This document shows, piece by piece, positions 38,296 to 50,623 of a DNA stretch of 64,000 nucleotides. Source of the stretch: Rhabditophanes sp. KR3021. Its lineage: Eukaryota; Nematoda; Chromadorea; Rhabditida; Alloionematidae. Each line of letters opens with the position of its first letter. The stretch's first letter is position 1. The stretch lies in the NCBI GenBank assembly GCA_963281155.1, contig CAUJLY010000006.1, forward strand, positions 1,922,001 to 1,986,000. Reading direction: 5' to 3'. The notes beneath the pieces were generated by a model. That model did not search any database. It was not told the origin of the DNA and was given only the letters and a program-made list of their open reading frames with translations. A program made the position numbers and the translations under genes.

Positions 38296-41200
38296 TTTAC
38301 TTTTTGTTTGGTTTAGATATAGATAGTTAGTATGAATGTGTGTATAATATTCAAGACCAAAAGTATATGGACTTAATATCAAGGAGACACCACCAAGTCA
38401 CGCAAAGTATTAAATTATAATAATTTAAATACACTTCTTTTTACTCCAAAATGTACAGTTCACTTAAAGAGCAAAAAAGGTTTGAGGGAGACTTTTTGAG
38501 GATATGAATGCTTATAAATATATCAAAGGAGAAGATATGAAAAGGTTGACGTCGTTTTCGGAGTGTTGCTTCTGTTTAAACTGTAAGAGGTCCAACAGCA
38601 AAAATGTTAATAGATATAAAATGATACCGGCTAAATTTTTAACCAATTATGACTTTTAATATTACGTATAGCTATTTCTTGTTTAGTAAATACTACTATT
38701 TTTCATCATATAAAAAGTTTCTTTATGCACATCTGAAAAGGAGAAAAATGTAATATGCATTTTTTTATTAAGATTAGGGAACCGTTCTGAAATGAAAAGA
38801 ATGAATTTAATGAAACTGAGTAGTGTCATAATCTTGTAAAAAATAGGAATGTCTTTTTGATTAAAAATATTAATACAACAATAATGGTATACTTGACACA
38901 TCTGATAAATTCAATTTAACCAATCATTATCCCATCCAAAAGGTTAATTTATGGGAATGGGTGATGAAAAGTGTCGCTTGACGAAATCTAATAAAAGTAA
39001 GTTACCCTCACTTGGATTCGCCCCATAATAAGTGACAAAGACAATTGGTGTGTAAGTTAGTACATATATTCACATAATTAATCGAAAAGTGACAATTACA
39101 TTCAAAATATATATATTAAACTTGAAATTATACCAAACTTTGCATTTACAGAAGCCAATTAGTGGGAGAAAAAAATAAGTTGGAGAAAAAAAGATTTCGG
39201 CACTTGATGTGATAAAAAGATGCCTTTTGTAAATAAAGTGAATAAAGTTTATATAAAGAATTTGCCCCACAAGCTCAGATTGAAATGTTGTGGCGTGTGG
39301 TTGAATGAACTTAATTGTTTCCATAACAAAACTTTTTTGTTGGTTGCTTAAAGTTATCAGAAACGATTTAGGTGACGGAACTTCAATTACATTCAAATAT
39401 ATATTATGTACTAAGCCTCTTTGAGGTCCTGAAAGGTTCTTAATATTTTTTACGAGACATTACTTTTAATATTATGTGCTAAAAGGTGTGTACGTAGCGG
39501 TAGAATACATACTAAGTGCAATAAACTTATCGTGTACCTTTTTGAGATATTTTTTAAGGTTCTTATAATCATATAATAATCAATCATGACGTTCACTATA
39601 AACAAATTCTCTGTAATGATGATGGACCCTTAAAGGATAAAAGAATAAGTTAAAAAATAGACATTTATTGTTGTATAGTGTAGTACTTATTGCTAAAATA
39701 AATCCACTTCTTAAAGTTTCAATACGCACACCAACCATGCCACCCAAAAATGATGGGGATTCGAAAAATGAAAGATGCGCTCAAATTTGAATTGCAAAAC
39801 AAAATAATAGCACATGCATATCTACCAAAGACTCTACAAATCTTGGCATGGCCTCTCTCTCGAATTATCCTTTAACACCTTTCCTAATAAACAGTCTCAT
39901 GTATATATGTTATCCTGAAGTTTAATAAAAGTGTATGCAACTTCTTTGAGAATTATATTTGTTTGTCGGATTGTTACACACATTTGGGAGAAGATGGGAC
40001 TGGGTGGTGCTGGTTGCGTCTGTGTTCCCAAGAATAATATTTATATGTGAACAAATAAATGCCAAAAAGATGGTTACGTAAATTGATACGGCTCTCGTAT
40101 TATATAATATATCTTTGATATATTTATAAAAATTCAGGATGAGAGGTCCTTTCGAGGCGGACTAATATTTTAACATTTTATGCTTGATTTATGTAAAAGA
40201 TACCTGATATCGTTAATATCACAAAGTTTTTTGCCTTCTTTTTATTCCTTAATTATATTTGTCGTTCAGCTGTGTGGTGGTTCTGTATATTTTCAACATA
40301 AAGCACACAATTTGATGTATCTGCTTTGGTTTGGTAGTGATGCCATCATCTACTAGATACATTTTAAAATTAGAACGTTAAAAGCCCTTATTTTAAATAA
40401 TACACCTCTCTATTTTTTGATTATTGTTGGGATTTGAGGCACAAAAAATATTTATGAATTAATGAGGCTAAATTATTATTAAGTGGGAGACGAATCATCA
40501 TCATTTTTTGTCAAACACATACAATATATATTCTACATTATGTATGTAAATAGATTTCTAAACAAGTTAAGAAGATGAGCGTAGAAAGTGTTTGCTTAAA
40601 ATTATATGAAAAAGATGCAATTAATGTATAAATATGTAAAGACAAATTACACTTAAAACCAAAATAAATTGAATAAAAAATAAGTGATACTGCTAATACA
40701 ATTATTTTTTTATGAAAAGGGATTCAATACACTTATAAATAAATGCATATAGTTTATAGCACTATTAGTTCATTCGAATGGAATAAGCAAAATAGAGAAA
40801 ATAACATACTTCGGATCATAAACAGTAAAAACACGAAAGTAGTTCGGTTTAGGCGTATGAGTGGAGGATTTGGGAAAATGAATTAGATGTATTATCTTTA
40901 ACATAGCTTTTAAATTAGTTCGTGTAAAGTTTGATTATTTATAAATCTTTTATTTACCTAGACTTATTAATAAAACATTTTTACATTAATGTTTTTGTGT
41001 TCGCTCTTCAATAACAAAGATAAAGTGTGGAGTTTGTTAAAAGGTTTCCTTGAAATGAAGTTCGGCAAAAAAATAAATTCGGGAATAGGATATGTAAATT
41101 CCAAGTTACCAAGAATACTATTATTCATTTATTTTAGAAGCTGCATGTAACAGTTTTGATGATTAATTGGCGTGACAAGCAATGTTTGTTTTGAAGGGTC

Positions 41201-42769
41201 CTACAACTTTTTCCTTATAGTTCATCATTTCCAACCATACACACCATTCTCATTTAGATCAAATTAAAAATTTTGACAAAGACTCAGTGAAAGAGTGTGA
41301 ATATATATAAATTTGAGGATGTCTTCTCGAATTGGTCCCAAAAATAATGAATATTTAAAAGAAAATGCGATATTTTGTCGAAGCTAATACAATACTTATC
41401 AACAAACATTTTTTCCGTAATAGAGAGTATGCATTATATCCTCTAACAATAGGATAAACTCTTGTTTAAATATCTAAAAAATTAAAATCATTTGCTGAAG
41501 TAAAAGATTTTAAAAACAAAATGATTATTATGTATTGTTGATGAAGATAAATATATTTAGCGAAAACAATTTTTTGCCTAATACGCTCATATCTCATATC
41601 CGTTAATAATTTGGCGTGAACTTCAGTTATAGGGTCCAAGCACCTTTATAGCCAGATACACATAGACTTACAGCACAATTAGTTAACGTTTCATCACAAA
41701 TTTGATAGAGCGTATAAGTGTAACTTCTTAGAAATGATGTAAAAAGTTTGTGAAATGTTTTCAACCAATTATCCTACCAACATTCGAAAGCATTGAACAC
41801 ACGAATCGTACCAACACTGCACTTTGTCTAGGCAAATATAAATAGGTGGATGGAAGAATTTTGCGAGATAAAAATCCATCTGATCTAATGGCACCATAAC
41901 AATTTTTAATAGGTAAAAAGAAACCAAACATTCATTAGACCCTTTACATTAATTCCTAAGTGCAATAAACTTCATTAAGAAATGTATTTTTGTTAGCTAA
42001 GGACCAAATGACATTTCAATAATAGTAGTAACAAAGATGGCCAGAAATATAATCTTTTTAAATGGAAGCAAAAAAGGGAGATGATGATGTTAGTTTGCAT
42101 GTCCTTAAATCAAAAAAGGTGGTTTTATGTACATATAATTTGAAACTACACTAACGAGGAGCCTTAAAACTTCCGCTTTTTTGGCTAATTTTAGCCTAAA
42201 TTAAGAGCCATAAATTCATTAGTTCAAATGTTGAAACTTTTAAGAAAGGCACGTTTTTGTTGTCATTCTAATATGTGGCCAGGGGATAAAGCTCTTTTCT
42301 CGTCCACAAATTGGAGATGAAAGTAGTGGTGGTATGTGATATAAAAACAAGATATCCTTTATATTTAGCCTGACTTAACAAGCTAACAATAAGAGTGTTA
42401 ACCTGATGTGTGTAAATTCCTCATCATTCGGTAAATATAAATACCATTCCCGAAGTTGTCTTTCTCTTGTTTAGCATGAGACAAATAAATATTTTAATAA
42501 TATTATTACAAATAACTCTTTCCTTTATTGCTCATTTAATTTACTAAAAAAATAACATTCCATAAAGGCTTAAAAAGTGCGTTTTCAATAAATTACAAAA
42601 ATAAATTCTCCATCTACACGTTAACAAGTTTCTTTGTCTTTTTATCAAATTAACACAAAAAATTTTGACAAAGTAAAATAGATATATATTTATAAATTAA
42701 TTTGAAAGGCTTTTTGATTAAAGAACCACAAAGAGAGGAATAGTAGTGTTTTTGCAAGACTAGACACCA
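38296..42769. other. Intergenic region upstream of the mGluR gene
   Basis: About 4.5 kb of AT-rich sequence. Frames such as that at 39070-39396 (minus) lack domains and splice partners. The mGluR promoter should lie just above 38.3 kb. No transposon, RNA gene or array was recognised. Confidence 0.5.
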
Positions 42770-43110
42770 GGGAAGACAATAAAATGCCAATGAATATATA
42801 TAGAATGTTTCTGTGAATTGCAAATTTACATGACTTTTATTATTAATAAATAGTTACTTAATTATCAAAAACACAAATAACTTTTTTATTGTCGAAAGTA
42901 TAGTTTATTTTTATCTATAGAAATGGTAAATATTCACTTGAAAAATACAGAAAAAGGAAATGTGTTGTTTGTTTTGGTGTCGTTAATATGTATAATTGGA
43001 CGGATTTTTTGTTAAAAGAAAAGAAGCTATAATCGTTTATCTCGAAATAAATTTGTTAAGTAAATCGGAGTTTCAACGGCTTTGGAAATTCTTTTTAGAC
43101 TTTTAATTCC
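42770..43110 (-). pseudogene. Degenerate duplicate of the PDZ gene 3' end
   Basis: This stretch closely resembles 44250-44545, the last-exon end and 3' flank of the PDZ gene, in the same orientation. Shared words include gaagacaataaaatgc, tatagtttatttttatctata and atctcgaaataa, separated by small indels. The duplicated coding part reads KSLKRISKAVET, against SFKRISKAIGTA in the PDZ gene. The frame then runs on past the original stop position to a later one. No acceptor of the correct phase is present, so it is probably dead. Confidence 0.65.
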
Positions 43111-43445
43111 GTAAGTTGATCTTGTGAAATAAGTGTTTTGGTAACACGACACATGACATTTTTTGATTACGGTTTTGGCCAACTTTGCTTTAACATGGAT
43201 TATAATTTGGTATATCTGTATTTTCATTTATTCAGCTAATATAAATAGCATTACCTATATTTAATTGTCATAGTTTAATAAGAGACATGTGAATAATGTG
43301 ATATTGAAGTAGATTGTAGTCATCGGACATTGATCCAAACATGGCAAGTCTTTAAAAAATAAGGATATAACTAAATCATCGTTTTTGGTATTTAATCGGA
43401 CTTTACTTTATTAACACTATTAGCTATATTTAAAATAAATCTAAA

Positions 43446-43682
43446 TTGCTAATCATCAATTATATCGAAAGATTGAAAGCAAAAAGGCGACAGAGTTTAG
43501 ATAGAAGCGCGCTTAATGAGGGAAGAAAGGTAAGAATTACTGAAAAGTCTGAAAACTTCAAGACTTTAAAAGCTCATGAGAATAGAATTGCAGATATTAG
43601 TAGAAGTTTTAGACAAAACGCAGAAGCCTTGTTCGTCGTTGATGTAGATATAGTAGAAGTTCACGAAATACTGGGGAAATAG
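43446..43682 (+). other. Unidentified open frame between the two duplicate copies
   Basis: A plus-strand frame of about 75 codons, Lys/Arg/Glu rich (IERLKAKRRQSLDRSAL, KTLKAHENRIADISRSF), unlike the hydrophobic chance frames around it. It lies between the duplicated segments at 42.77-43.11 and 44.25-44.55 kb. No clear start context, signal peptide or domain is visible. It could be a fragment of an inserted gene or element, or a small gene. Confidence 0.3.
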
Positions 43683-44499
43683 CTCCCAGAAATATTGTAC
43701 TTGCAATTGGAATAGGGATGATCTGATTGTTATAAAAATATGACCCTATCCAACGTGATGTGGATTTTTAACTATAATTAAATTATATGGAAAAAATATT
43801 TTTATTAGCTTATGTTACTACTCTTTTATTCTATATGAAATTTTGATTTATATAATTATTTGTTTTTTAATTGTCTACGTGTATGTTTAATAATCCCTGT
43901 TGCAATTAACAAAATATTGTGAATAAATAAGAACTTTATTTTGATACATTAATTTCAAATCGAGAATAAAACAAGTATATGAAATAATGATATGAAATTT
44001 ATACGCTCTCAATTAAAACGACATAACGGTGATGGATATTTATTTATTTTGAAGTTGGATAAATCTTACAGCTGCGGAAATGTTTGTTAGATCCTATTAA
44101 TAATTCAAGTTTCCATAGATCAAATAGCAATACACGTATTGTTTTTTTTATAAAAATGGCAGAGGTTGATCTACAATTTGTATTTAAAAGCAAAAAGCTT
44201 GATTTGTGTCTTAAGTAGGAGATTGTTTCCAGTTGTTATAAAACATTGAATGAAGACAATAAAATGCTAAGGAATATATGTATATACAAATACTTCTGCG
44301 AGTTTGCATGACTTATATTATTATCAAAAGTATAGTTTATTTTTATCTATAAAGAAATAAACAATAACGTTGAATAATCAAAATACAGAAGAAAAAGTAT
44401 GTTTTTTGGTTTGTTGTCGTTAATATATATAATTGGGTGGATTTGTTTGTTAAGAAAAAAAGTTATAATCGTTAATGTATCTCGAAATAATTTGTTAAT

Positions 44500-45398
44500 T
44501 CAAGCAGTTCCAATCGCTTTTGAAATCCTTTTGAAACTATCTGATTGGGGGGTGTTATAACGGATCATATGGCCAAAGTCATCTTTGTTTTCGTTGTTTC
44601 GTTGCTGATAACTATTCCCATACAAATGAGCAAGAGTAGCATCAGGGGAGACGTTGTTATAGTTTCTTTGATTATAATAGTAGGGAACGCGTGGGCCTGG
44701 AACGTTAATAATGGATAAACATATTTTGCTTTTTTAAATATATATTTTTTAAATCATACCCAGCACACACTTTACAACTTACCATTGTAAGGAGAAGATG
44801 CAGCACTACGGGATTGTTGATCCATTGATCTATTACCAAAACTTTGTTCGCGGTTGTATGCGCCACTATTTGCTACATTTCCTGATCTAAGACCTCCATC
44901 AGAATAGTTGGAAGATGAAGAGTACATTGAGTTGTTGCTGGCGTAAGGAGTTGTTCTTGGGGAGTAAGCAGTATTGGCAACAGCAGCGCATGAATTTCCT
45001 TGGTAGTTGTTATGCCCGATTTGGCCAGGGCATGGATTATAGGATGTATTGTGGAAAGTATTATGCCCATCAGCAAAAGTGTTGTATTGAATGGCATCAC
45101 CATATTCTTCAAGGGCCCAGGGAATTCCTGTTATTGGATATGAGACTAATCTCTTTAATTTCATGTCAATACTTAACATATGATTCAAGTTGTTGGTAAT
45201 GTCTTGGGCATTTTGGGGTAAAATGGTGGAATTTTGAAAAGAGATAAGACGATCAGTTCTGTTTAATCCTGCTTTTTCGGCGATTGAGCCTTTGTCAAGG
45301 ATATCTACAATTATGTCTCCACCGGATTGACGGAATCCAACTCCCCAGGGAATGGCGGTAGTGCTACGAGTCATATGAATACTAATTTCCTCTTCCAT
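44500..45398 (-). CDS. Small PDZ-domain protein with Asn/Ser/Tyr-rich tail
   Basis: Predicted 270 aa, exons 44783-45398 and 44500-44696 (phase 1). The chosen start is the ATG at 45398, just after a possible splice acceptor (atttag), so an untranslated or SL-acceptor exon upstream is possible. Residues 1-80 form a PDZ domain: IPWGVGFRQSGGDIIVDIL with the carboxylate-binding loop replaced by WGVGF, then GSIAEKAGLNRTDRLISFQN. This resembles the PDZ of the ZASP/ALP/Enigma group. A following segment (SYPITGIPWALEEYG) and a low-complexity Asn/Ser/Tyr tail ending FKRISKAIGTA complete it. No LIM domain is seen. A cytoskeletal or Z-disc-like role is only an inference. It is divergently oriented from the DEG/ENaC gene. 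Confidence 0.75.
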
Positions 45399-46402
45399 TA
45401 TTTTTCTAAATAAAAACAATTTAAATCGGTTAAAGGCAATTTAGATTAATGAAAGAAAAGATCATGTTTAACGGACGACTTAAAAAATTACACCAACCAA
45501 ACAAAATGAACTAAAGCTCTAATATCTTTACACTTTAATAATAGCAACAAAAGCAAAATATTGTTTGTGCCAGCAAAATAGTATGAACAGCCTTAGACCA
45601 ACTAATTTTTACCTTCAAACACAGGTGGAGTTTAACTATGATATAAACAAAAGAAGTTATTTACCTCAGAGGCATAAATTGTCAGCTGTTTCTTGATCCG
45701 TTTTTTAAATATCCCCCCACATACAAATAGTTCTTACATACACTCCATATCTCACCTACAACTTTATAAACAAAATAGATGTTGTGGCATCTAAGACATA
45801 AATTTAAAAAGAATGAATAAAAATGCTTTGTCAAATGTTTATGTTGAAAGGATCACGTAACGACATACATATTAACTTAGAGGCTGAAGTTATTTTTTAA
45901 CTCTATGATAAGTCAAAAATGTTTGTCAAGGCACAGAAAAGAATGTTCAAATATACATGAATAAATAGTTTCGTTGAGTGTTAAGGTATGTAAGTAGTAT
46001 GTGCAATTATTTAGAGATATCAAAGAGGCAATAAATATTAAGTTATAATATATAAAAACAACTTAAACAATCAACTGCTCAAATATACTTTTTATTGAAT
46101 TGCAGATTAAAGCATATATTGTATAATTAAAAGCATTTTGTGGATATAATAATTGAGGACAAAAGAAATCAAACTCGGTAATATCTCAAATTTTATCACT
46201 CAAAGTTCCTTATTTGCAATGTTTGTTTAATCAATTTTAACAATACGCTTTTATCAAAAGCAAATGGAATTCTTTAGGATGATTAAAATATCAAATAAAA
46301 GTCACAACTTTCAAAATTTTCAACGTTACCTAGAAAGGTGGTATAAAAGTATCAAATAAGATTAAAATTTTCTTCATTTTTTTGATTTTGTATGTTGGTG
46401 CA
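45399..46402. promoter_or_regulatory. Divergent intergenic region between the PDZ and DEG/ENaC genes
   Basis: About 1 kb of AT-rich DNA separating two divergently oriented starts (45398 minus, 46403 plus). It must include the promoters or 5' exons of both. No specific site was recognised. Confidence 0.4.
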
Positions 46403-48844
46403 ATGAACGATTTACCACCAGTTGTTGCTGATGATGCTAACAAATTGACTAAACCTAAATTGACGATTCAAAGACCTAGTATTGACGCTACCAATATTAT
46501 TGTAGATTTAGAAACAGGGTCAAATGGGTCTCGAGGATCTCACAGTGATCGCAGGCAATCCAAGGACAGTAATTTTTCTGTTTTGAGTGGAAAAAAGGAT
46601 TTCAAATCTAGGGCCTCTCAGATGTTCATTGAATTCCCTACTCAACATTTAAGGCGACTAAACAAAACAGAAGGCATCAGTTCGGTAAGACGAGAGATCG
46701 CCCTTTTTGCTGGTATCACAACAATTCACAGCACACTTCGAATCTATCGTGCTAAAGGAATTTATAAAATACTCTGGATTTCAGCAGCTATCACTTCCGT
46801 AACTTTACTTATTCTCCAAACCATAAGTATAATGAATCAATTCCTACACGACCCAACAGTATCCCAAGTCTCTTTCATTATTCCCGAAAAAGGTTTGATC
46901 TTTCCAACAGTAACTATTTGCAGCTACAACCCTGTTCGAAAATCATACGTCGAAGGTTAGTAATAAACTTATTAATATATGCAAACATTTATTTAATTTG
47001 AATCACAAATAATATCAAATGATTTGTCATTTCTTTCAGAATTAAATAGGACGGGTGAATTTTCAAAAAGTTTACTCGACTATTTGACATTATCTTATTT
47101 GGAAGTTGAGCCTATGTTTACTATAGGAAACTTTGACGAGATAATGGCAGGAGAAAGAGATTATCACAATTATCGAAGAGAAGTCGATCCGCACTTTACG
47201 ATAAATGATTTCTTCAGAAAAGCCGGCTTTGCATGCGAAGATTTATTCAAAGTTTGTGCTTTTGGTGGTCGTGAATTTAATTGTTGCGAAATTGCTTTTG
47301 AGACTTTAACTGATATGGGCAAATGTTTCAGACTTGATTTGAGAACTGCTAATGAAACTTGGCTGCATTACCAGGTTCAAAGTGGAGTTAACAATGGCTT
47401 GATGATTATTGCCGACTTCCATAATGAACAACAAATGGGATTTGGGAAAGAAATTGCCGAAGAATCTATATTTGCAAATGAATTTGAAACCGGCTTTCGG
47501 TATTATGTTCATTCAAATGATACGATACCTTATTTGAATAGCGAGGGAATCAGTGTTTCTCCTGGAAGCAGATGTTACTCTGCTATATCACCAAATGAGG
47601 TAGTAACTTATCATTGTTGTGATTTATTATTTTTTAGATTTCATTGTTAAATGAAAACAACTGGGGAAATTGTTCAGCAGAGTGGCCTCCTGGATATGAG
47701 ATGGATTTACCTTATACTTCGCCGAATTGCAAAGCTCGCTGTAGAGCTAGATTTTTCTTCGATAAGTGTAATTGCAGTCCTTTTGTTTTTAATATCAAAG
47801 GAAGTAAGTTTGGACATTTTTAGTTTTAATTAATTGATTCAGTTTATCCTGTCTGTACTCCTTATCAAATTTACACTTGTCTTATAAACGATTATCCAAA
47901 TCAAGATTTTTATCATCATCATATGACTAATAAGGATTTGCCTCTTAAACCAGATGTTGATATAAGATTAATTTTGCCTGAATGTTCTGAATGTCTACAA
48001 GAATGTGAAAGTTGGAAATATTACACATACAATAGTTATGGGCAAGAATTCAGCGTAGGCGCACTGACTTGGCTTCATAATAGAAATAAATCCTGGTCCG
48101 CCGAACACATTAAAGAAAACTTTGTTGCTTTTAATATCTTTTATCGAGACTTGACATACACTCAATATACGCAGGTAAAAAGTACAAGCTTTGTTCAAAC
48201 AATTTCGAATGTTGGAGGAACACTCGGTTTGTTCATGGGAATGAGTTTTATGTCTATTTGCGAATTTTTCGTATTCCTATGGAAAGTGACGTGGGCTTTT
48301 ATTTCAAAGAACAGACGAAATCACCTGCTATCAAAACAACAAGAAAACGATGTATGTTGTTCTTTGCAAATACCTTTACAAATATTTTTAATTTCAGAAA
48401 AAACAAAACGATAGCTCTAGCAGTGGAGGAGATGAATTTGAGGAGCATCCACAAGGTTTTAGACAAAATGCAAAAGACAAATTAAAACGAATTAGCAGCT
48501 TTATAGCTTCCGGCTTAGTGCCCTCCAGGAAGACATCATATGCCGACAGTAGCTCCCATTTATGTATCCCCGCTTCCACTACTCGTAACCGCAACTCGTC
48601 CTTTGTTGATACTTTGATCGAAAATAATTTATCAGGAAACGGGCGAGCTCAAAACTTTATTGATGTTCCGGTTGTAAAAACGATTGATTGTGAAGAAGAT
48701 GGAAGGGAAAGAAAAAGACACCTTTCTAACAATGAAAAGGGTGAAAGAAACCATTTGGATGTGATCAAAGACAAATACAGGCTAAGAAGTTACTCAGCAA
48801 CAGATTCACCTGATCACAAAAAGCAATCAAACTTCATTTACTAG
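46403..48844 (+). CDS. DEG/ENaC (degenerin/ASIC) family sodium channel subunit
   Basis: Trimeric amiloride-type cation channel subunit, predicted 744 aa. Exons: 46403-46955, 47040-47599, 47638-47803, 47843-48351 and 48398-48844. The start is the first ATG (46403). After a Ser-rich cytoplasmic N-terminus comes the gating motif region AGITTIHSTLRIY, TM1 (ILWISAAITSVTLLILQTI) and FPTVTICSYNP. The large cysteine-rich extracellular domain includes GFACEDLFKVCAFGG, WGNCSAEWPP, NCKARCRARFFFDKCNCSP and CSECLQECESWKYY. TM2 contains SNVGGTLGLFMGMSFMSICEFFVF with the GxS filter (GMS). The C-terminal tail is Ser/Arg rich with RISSF and RRLS-like sites. The usual His-Gly motif reads His-Ser here. A nematode DEG family member is likely; the subfamily is not assigned. 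Confidence 0.93.
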
Positions 48845-49333
48845 GAATTAAGTTTAATACTTTGTTCGGAACATTCTTCAACTGTATTTTTGTAGTCATA
48901 TTTGTTTGGAGCAATACATATATGTGTAAAACCAAAATGATTTTTGGTTCAATGAAGGTAACCAAGGATAGCATTAATTAAACAATTTTAATTTTATTTA
49001 TTAAATAAAAGTTCGCACGTTTTTGATTTCAGTTTAGTACCTTGTTGATATTTTTGATAGTGTGCATTGTTTCAGTGTTTATGTTAAATATAACTAGTTT
49101 GGATGTGTTATTTAAGCTAAATTAAATAATTACTTATTTGTTATTTTGAACCTTCAAAATAAGATTTCAGCAAATAGAATATGCGCGCTACCAAAAATAT
49201 TTCTTGTAAACGGACAAATAAATAGGATATTCGATTATGGCACATTTTATTATAAATAAGTATATTTTTATTCCACTATTAAAGTACTAAAGACTTCTTA
49301 AAGATTTGAAAGTCAAACACTCGAATTAAAAGT
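48845..49333. other. Convergent 3' flanks of DEG/ENaC and LC8-like genes
   Basis: About 490 bp between two converging genes. A candidate poly(A) signal AATAAA for the plus-strand gene is at 49004-49009. The rest is AT-rich, with no gene seen. Confidence 0.5.
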
Positions 49334-49886
49334 CTAATCTGATGGACTATCTTCATGTTCTTCTTTTTTAACACCATTTCCTTCCTGCGCAACCAAAATT
49401 CTTCTTTCCCCAATTACAAACACAGCATAATGCCTTGACCTTCTTGATATAGTAAAAGCAACATCAGAATAATAGTCGAAATCTCCTACCATCCAATATC
49501 CTCCAAAAGTTGCTCGCATCGCCTAAAGTTTAGGGTCATAAATTATATGAGCGGAAACTTACTTCAGAAATGATATCAGTTTCAACTCCAGTTCCTGGTA
49601 TGAAGTCAGTAAAAGCTGCCATGACTACTTTCTTTGCAACATCCATCATTTCTTTTGTCATGCCCAAACTAGCTTCAACTTCAATTTTTCTTGTATGTGT
49701 AGAAACAACCACAAACTCATCTGCCTTGCCATCATTCGACGATTGTCCATCGGTAGTAAAGTTTTCTGCTCCATTATCGGTCTCGATATCTTTTAAGTTT
49801 CCTATAAAACGATTTACGACCCCGCCATTAGTTACAAAAAATAGTAAACCGAAAATAATAATATTGTTTATCAATGGACAATTCAT
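49334..49886 (-). CDS. LC8/dynein-light-chain-like protein with signal peptide
   Basis: Predicted 170 aa, exons 49563-49886 and 49334-49522 (phase 0). The N-terminus is hydrophobic (NNIIIFGLLFFVTNGGV), like a signal peptide or signal anchor, followed by an acidic linker with an NFT sequon. Residues about 70-155 fit the LC8 (DYNLL) fold: MTKEMMDVAKKVVMAAF matches helix 1, VETDIISEAMRATF helix 2, GGYWMVGDFDYYSDV the VGxxFxSxV strand, and RHYAVFVIGERRILVAQEG the final strands. The C-terminal tail is acidic. LC8 proteins are normally cytosolic dimeric hubs that bind short linear motifs; a secretory version is unexpected. The assignment rests on pattern similarity and moderate identity. Confidence 0.6.
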
Positions 49887-50158
49887 TTTGGTTCCTGCTT
49901 TTGATAGACGCTAAGCAAAGTTTATTTGACAATGCTTCAAAAACAGACAAATGTCGTTCCTTTATATACTACCTTTAGTAGACATATTCAAAAGTATTTT
50001 TTATTTTAAAATAAATTAAATTAAAAGTTAATTTAAACAAAACAAACTGCCACCATTAATCAACTCATCTTTTGCTAACAAATTAAATTTACATTTTAAA
50101 CATTGTTTTTAATGAAAGTCAAAAAGATTGATAATGTCTCAATCATCACATTCATCAT

Positions 50159-50623
50159 CTACAGTTCTTCATCTTCCCCATCATCGCTCCACAAACTCCT
50201 TTCTTCGGCTTGCTCTTTCATTTTTAGAAGTTTTTCTAAAATGTCATTTGTTAAATTATCAAAAGTGTAAGAGAAAAGAATAATAGTATATGAAAACAAT
50301 ATGTTGTATTTGATATTTGAATATTTTTGGTTAATATATCAAACACACAAACATTCATTCCATTCATATATTATTATACACTTACTTTCATTGCCACAGC
50401 AAAATTTTTGTCCACAATGGGACGCCACACAATTATAAGGAGAGATACATTTTTTTGTGCCAATTTCACAATTGACAGCTCCCTGCTCTTTGTTCCTCTG
50501 AACAGCCCAACCTGGCGGGCACATCTTGCTTGTTGGACAGTCCGATATTATTTTAGTGGTTGCCTGTACTAAGACAATAATAATATCCAAAATAATACAC
50601 CAAACCAAACGTCTCCCAAACAT
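50159..50623 (-). CDS. Small secreted cysteine-rich protein with acidic tail
   Basis: Predicted 104 aa, exons 50386-50623 and 50159-50235 (phase 1). The N-terminus has a signal peptide (LVWCIILDIIIVLVQA). The mature part has eight cysteines in the order DCPTSKMCPPGW, NCEIGTKKC, NCVASHC, FCC. The C..CPPGW...C...C...CC pattern recalls lustrin-type cysteine modules of nematode secreted proteins. The second exon adds a charged tail (KMKEQAEERSLWSDDGEDEE). The function is unknown. It has the same orientation as the LC8-like gene 270 bp downstream; both appear secreted. Confidence 0.6.

Noticed and set aside
43027..43227. Minus-strand 66-codon frame as an independent gene
   Set aside because: Its end is the degenerate copy of the PDZ last exon, and the upstream part has no coding character.
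46382..46402. Upstream non-ATG start for the DEG/ENaC protein
   Set aside because: It would need a TTG start; the ATG at 46403 is the first normal start.
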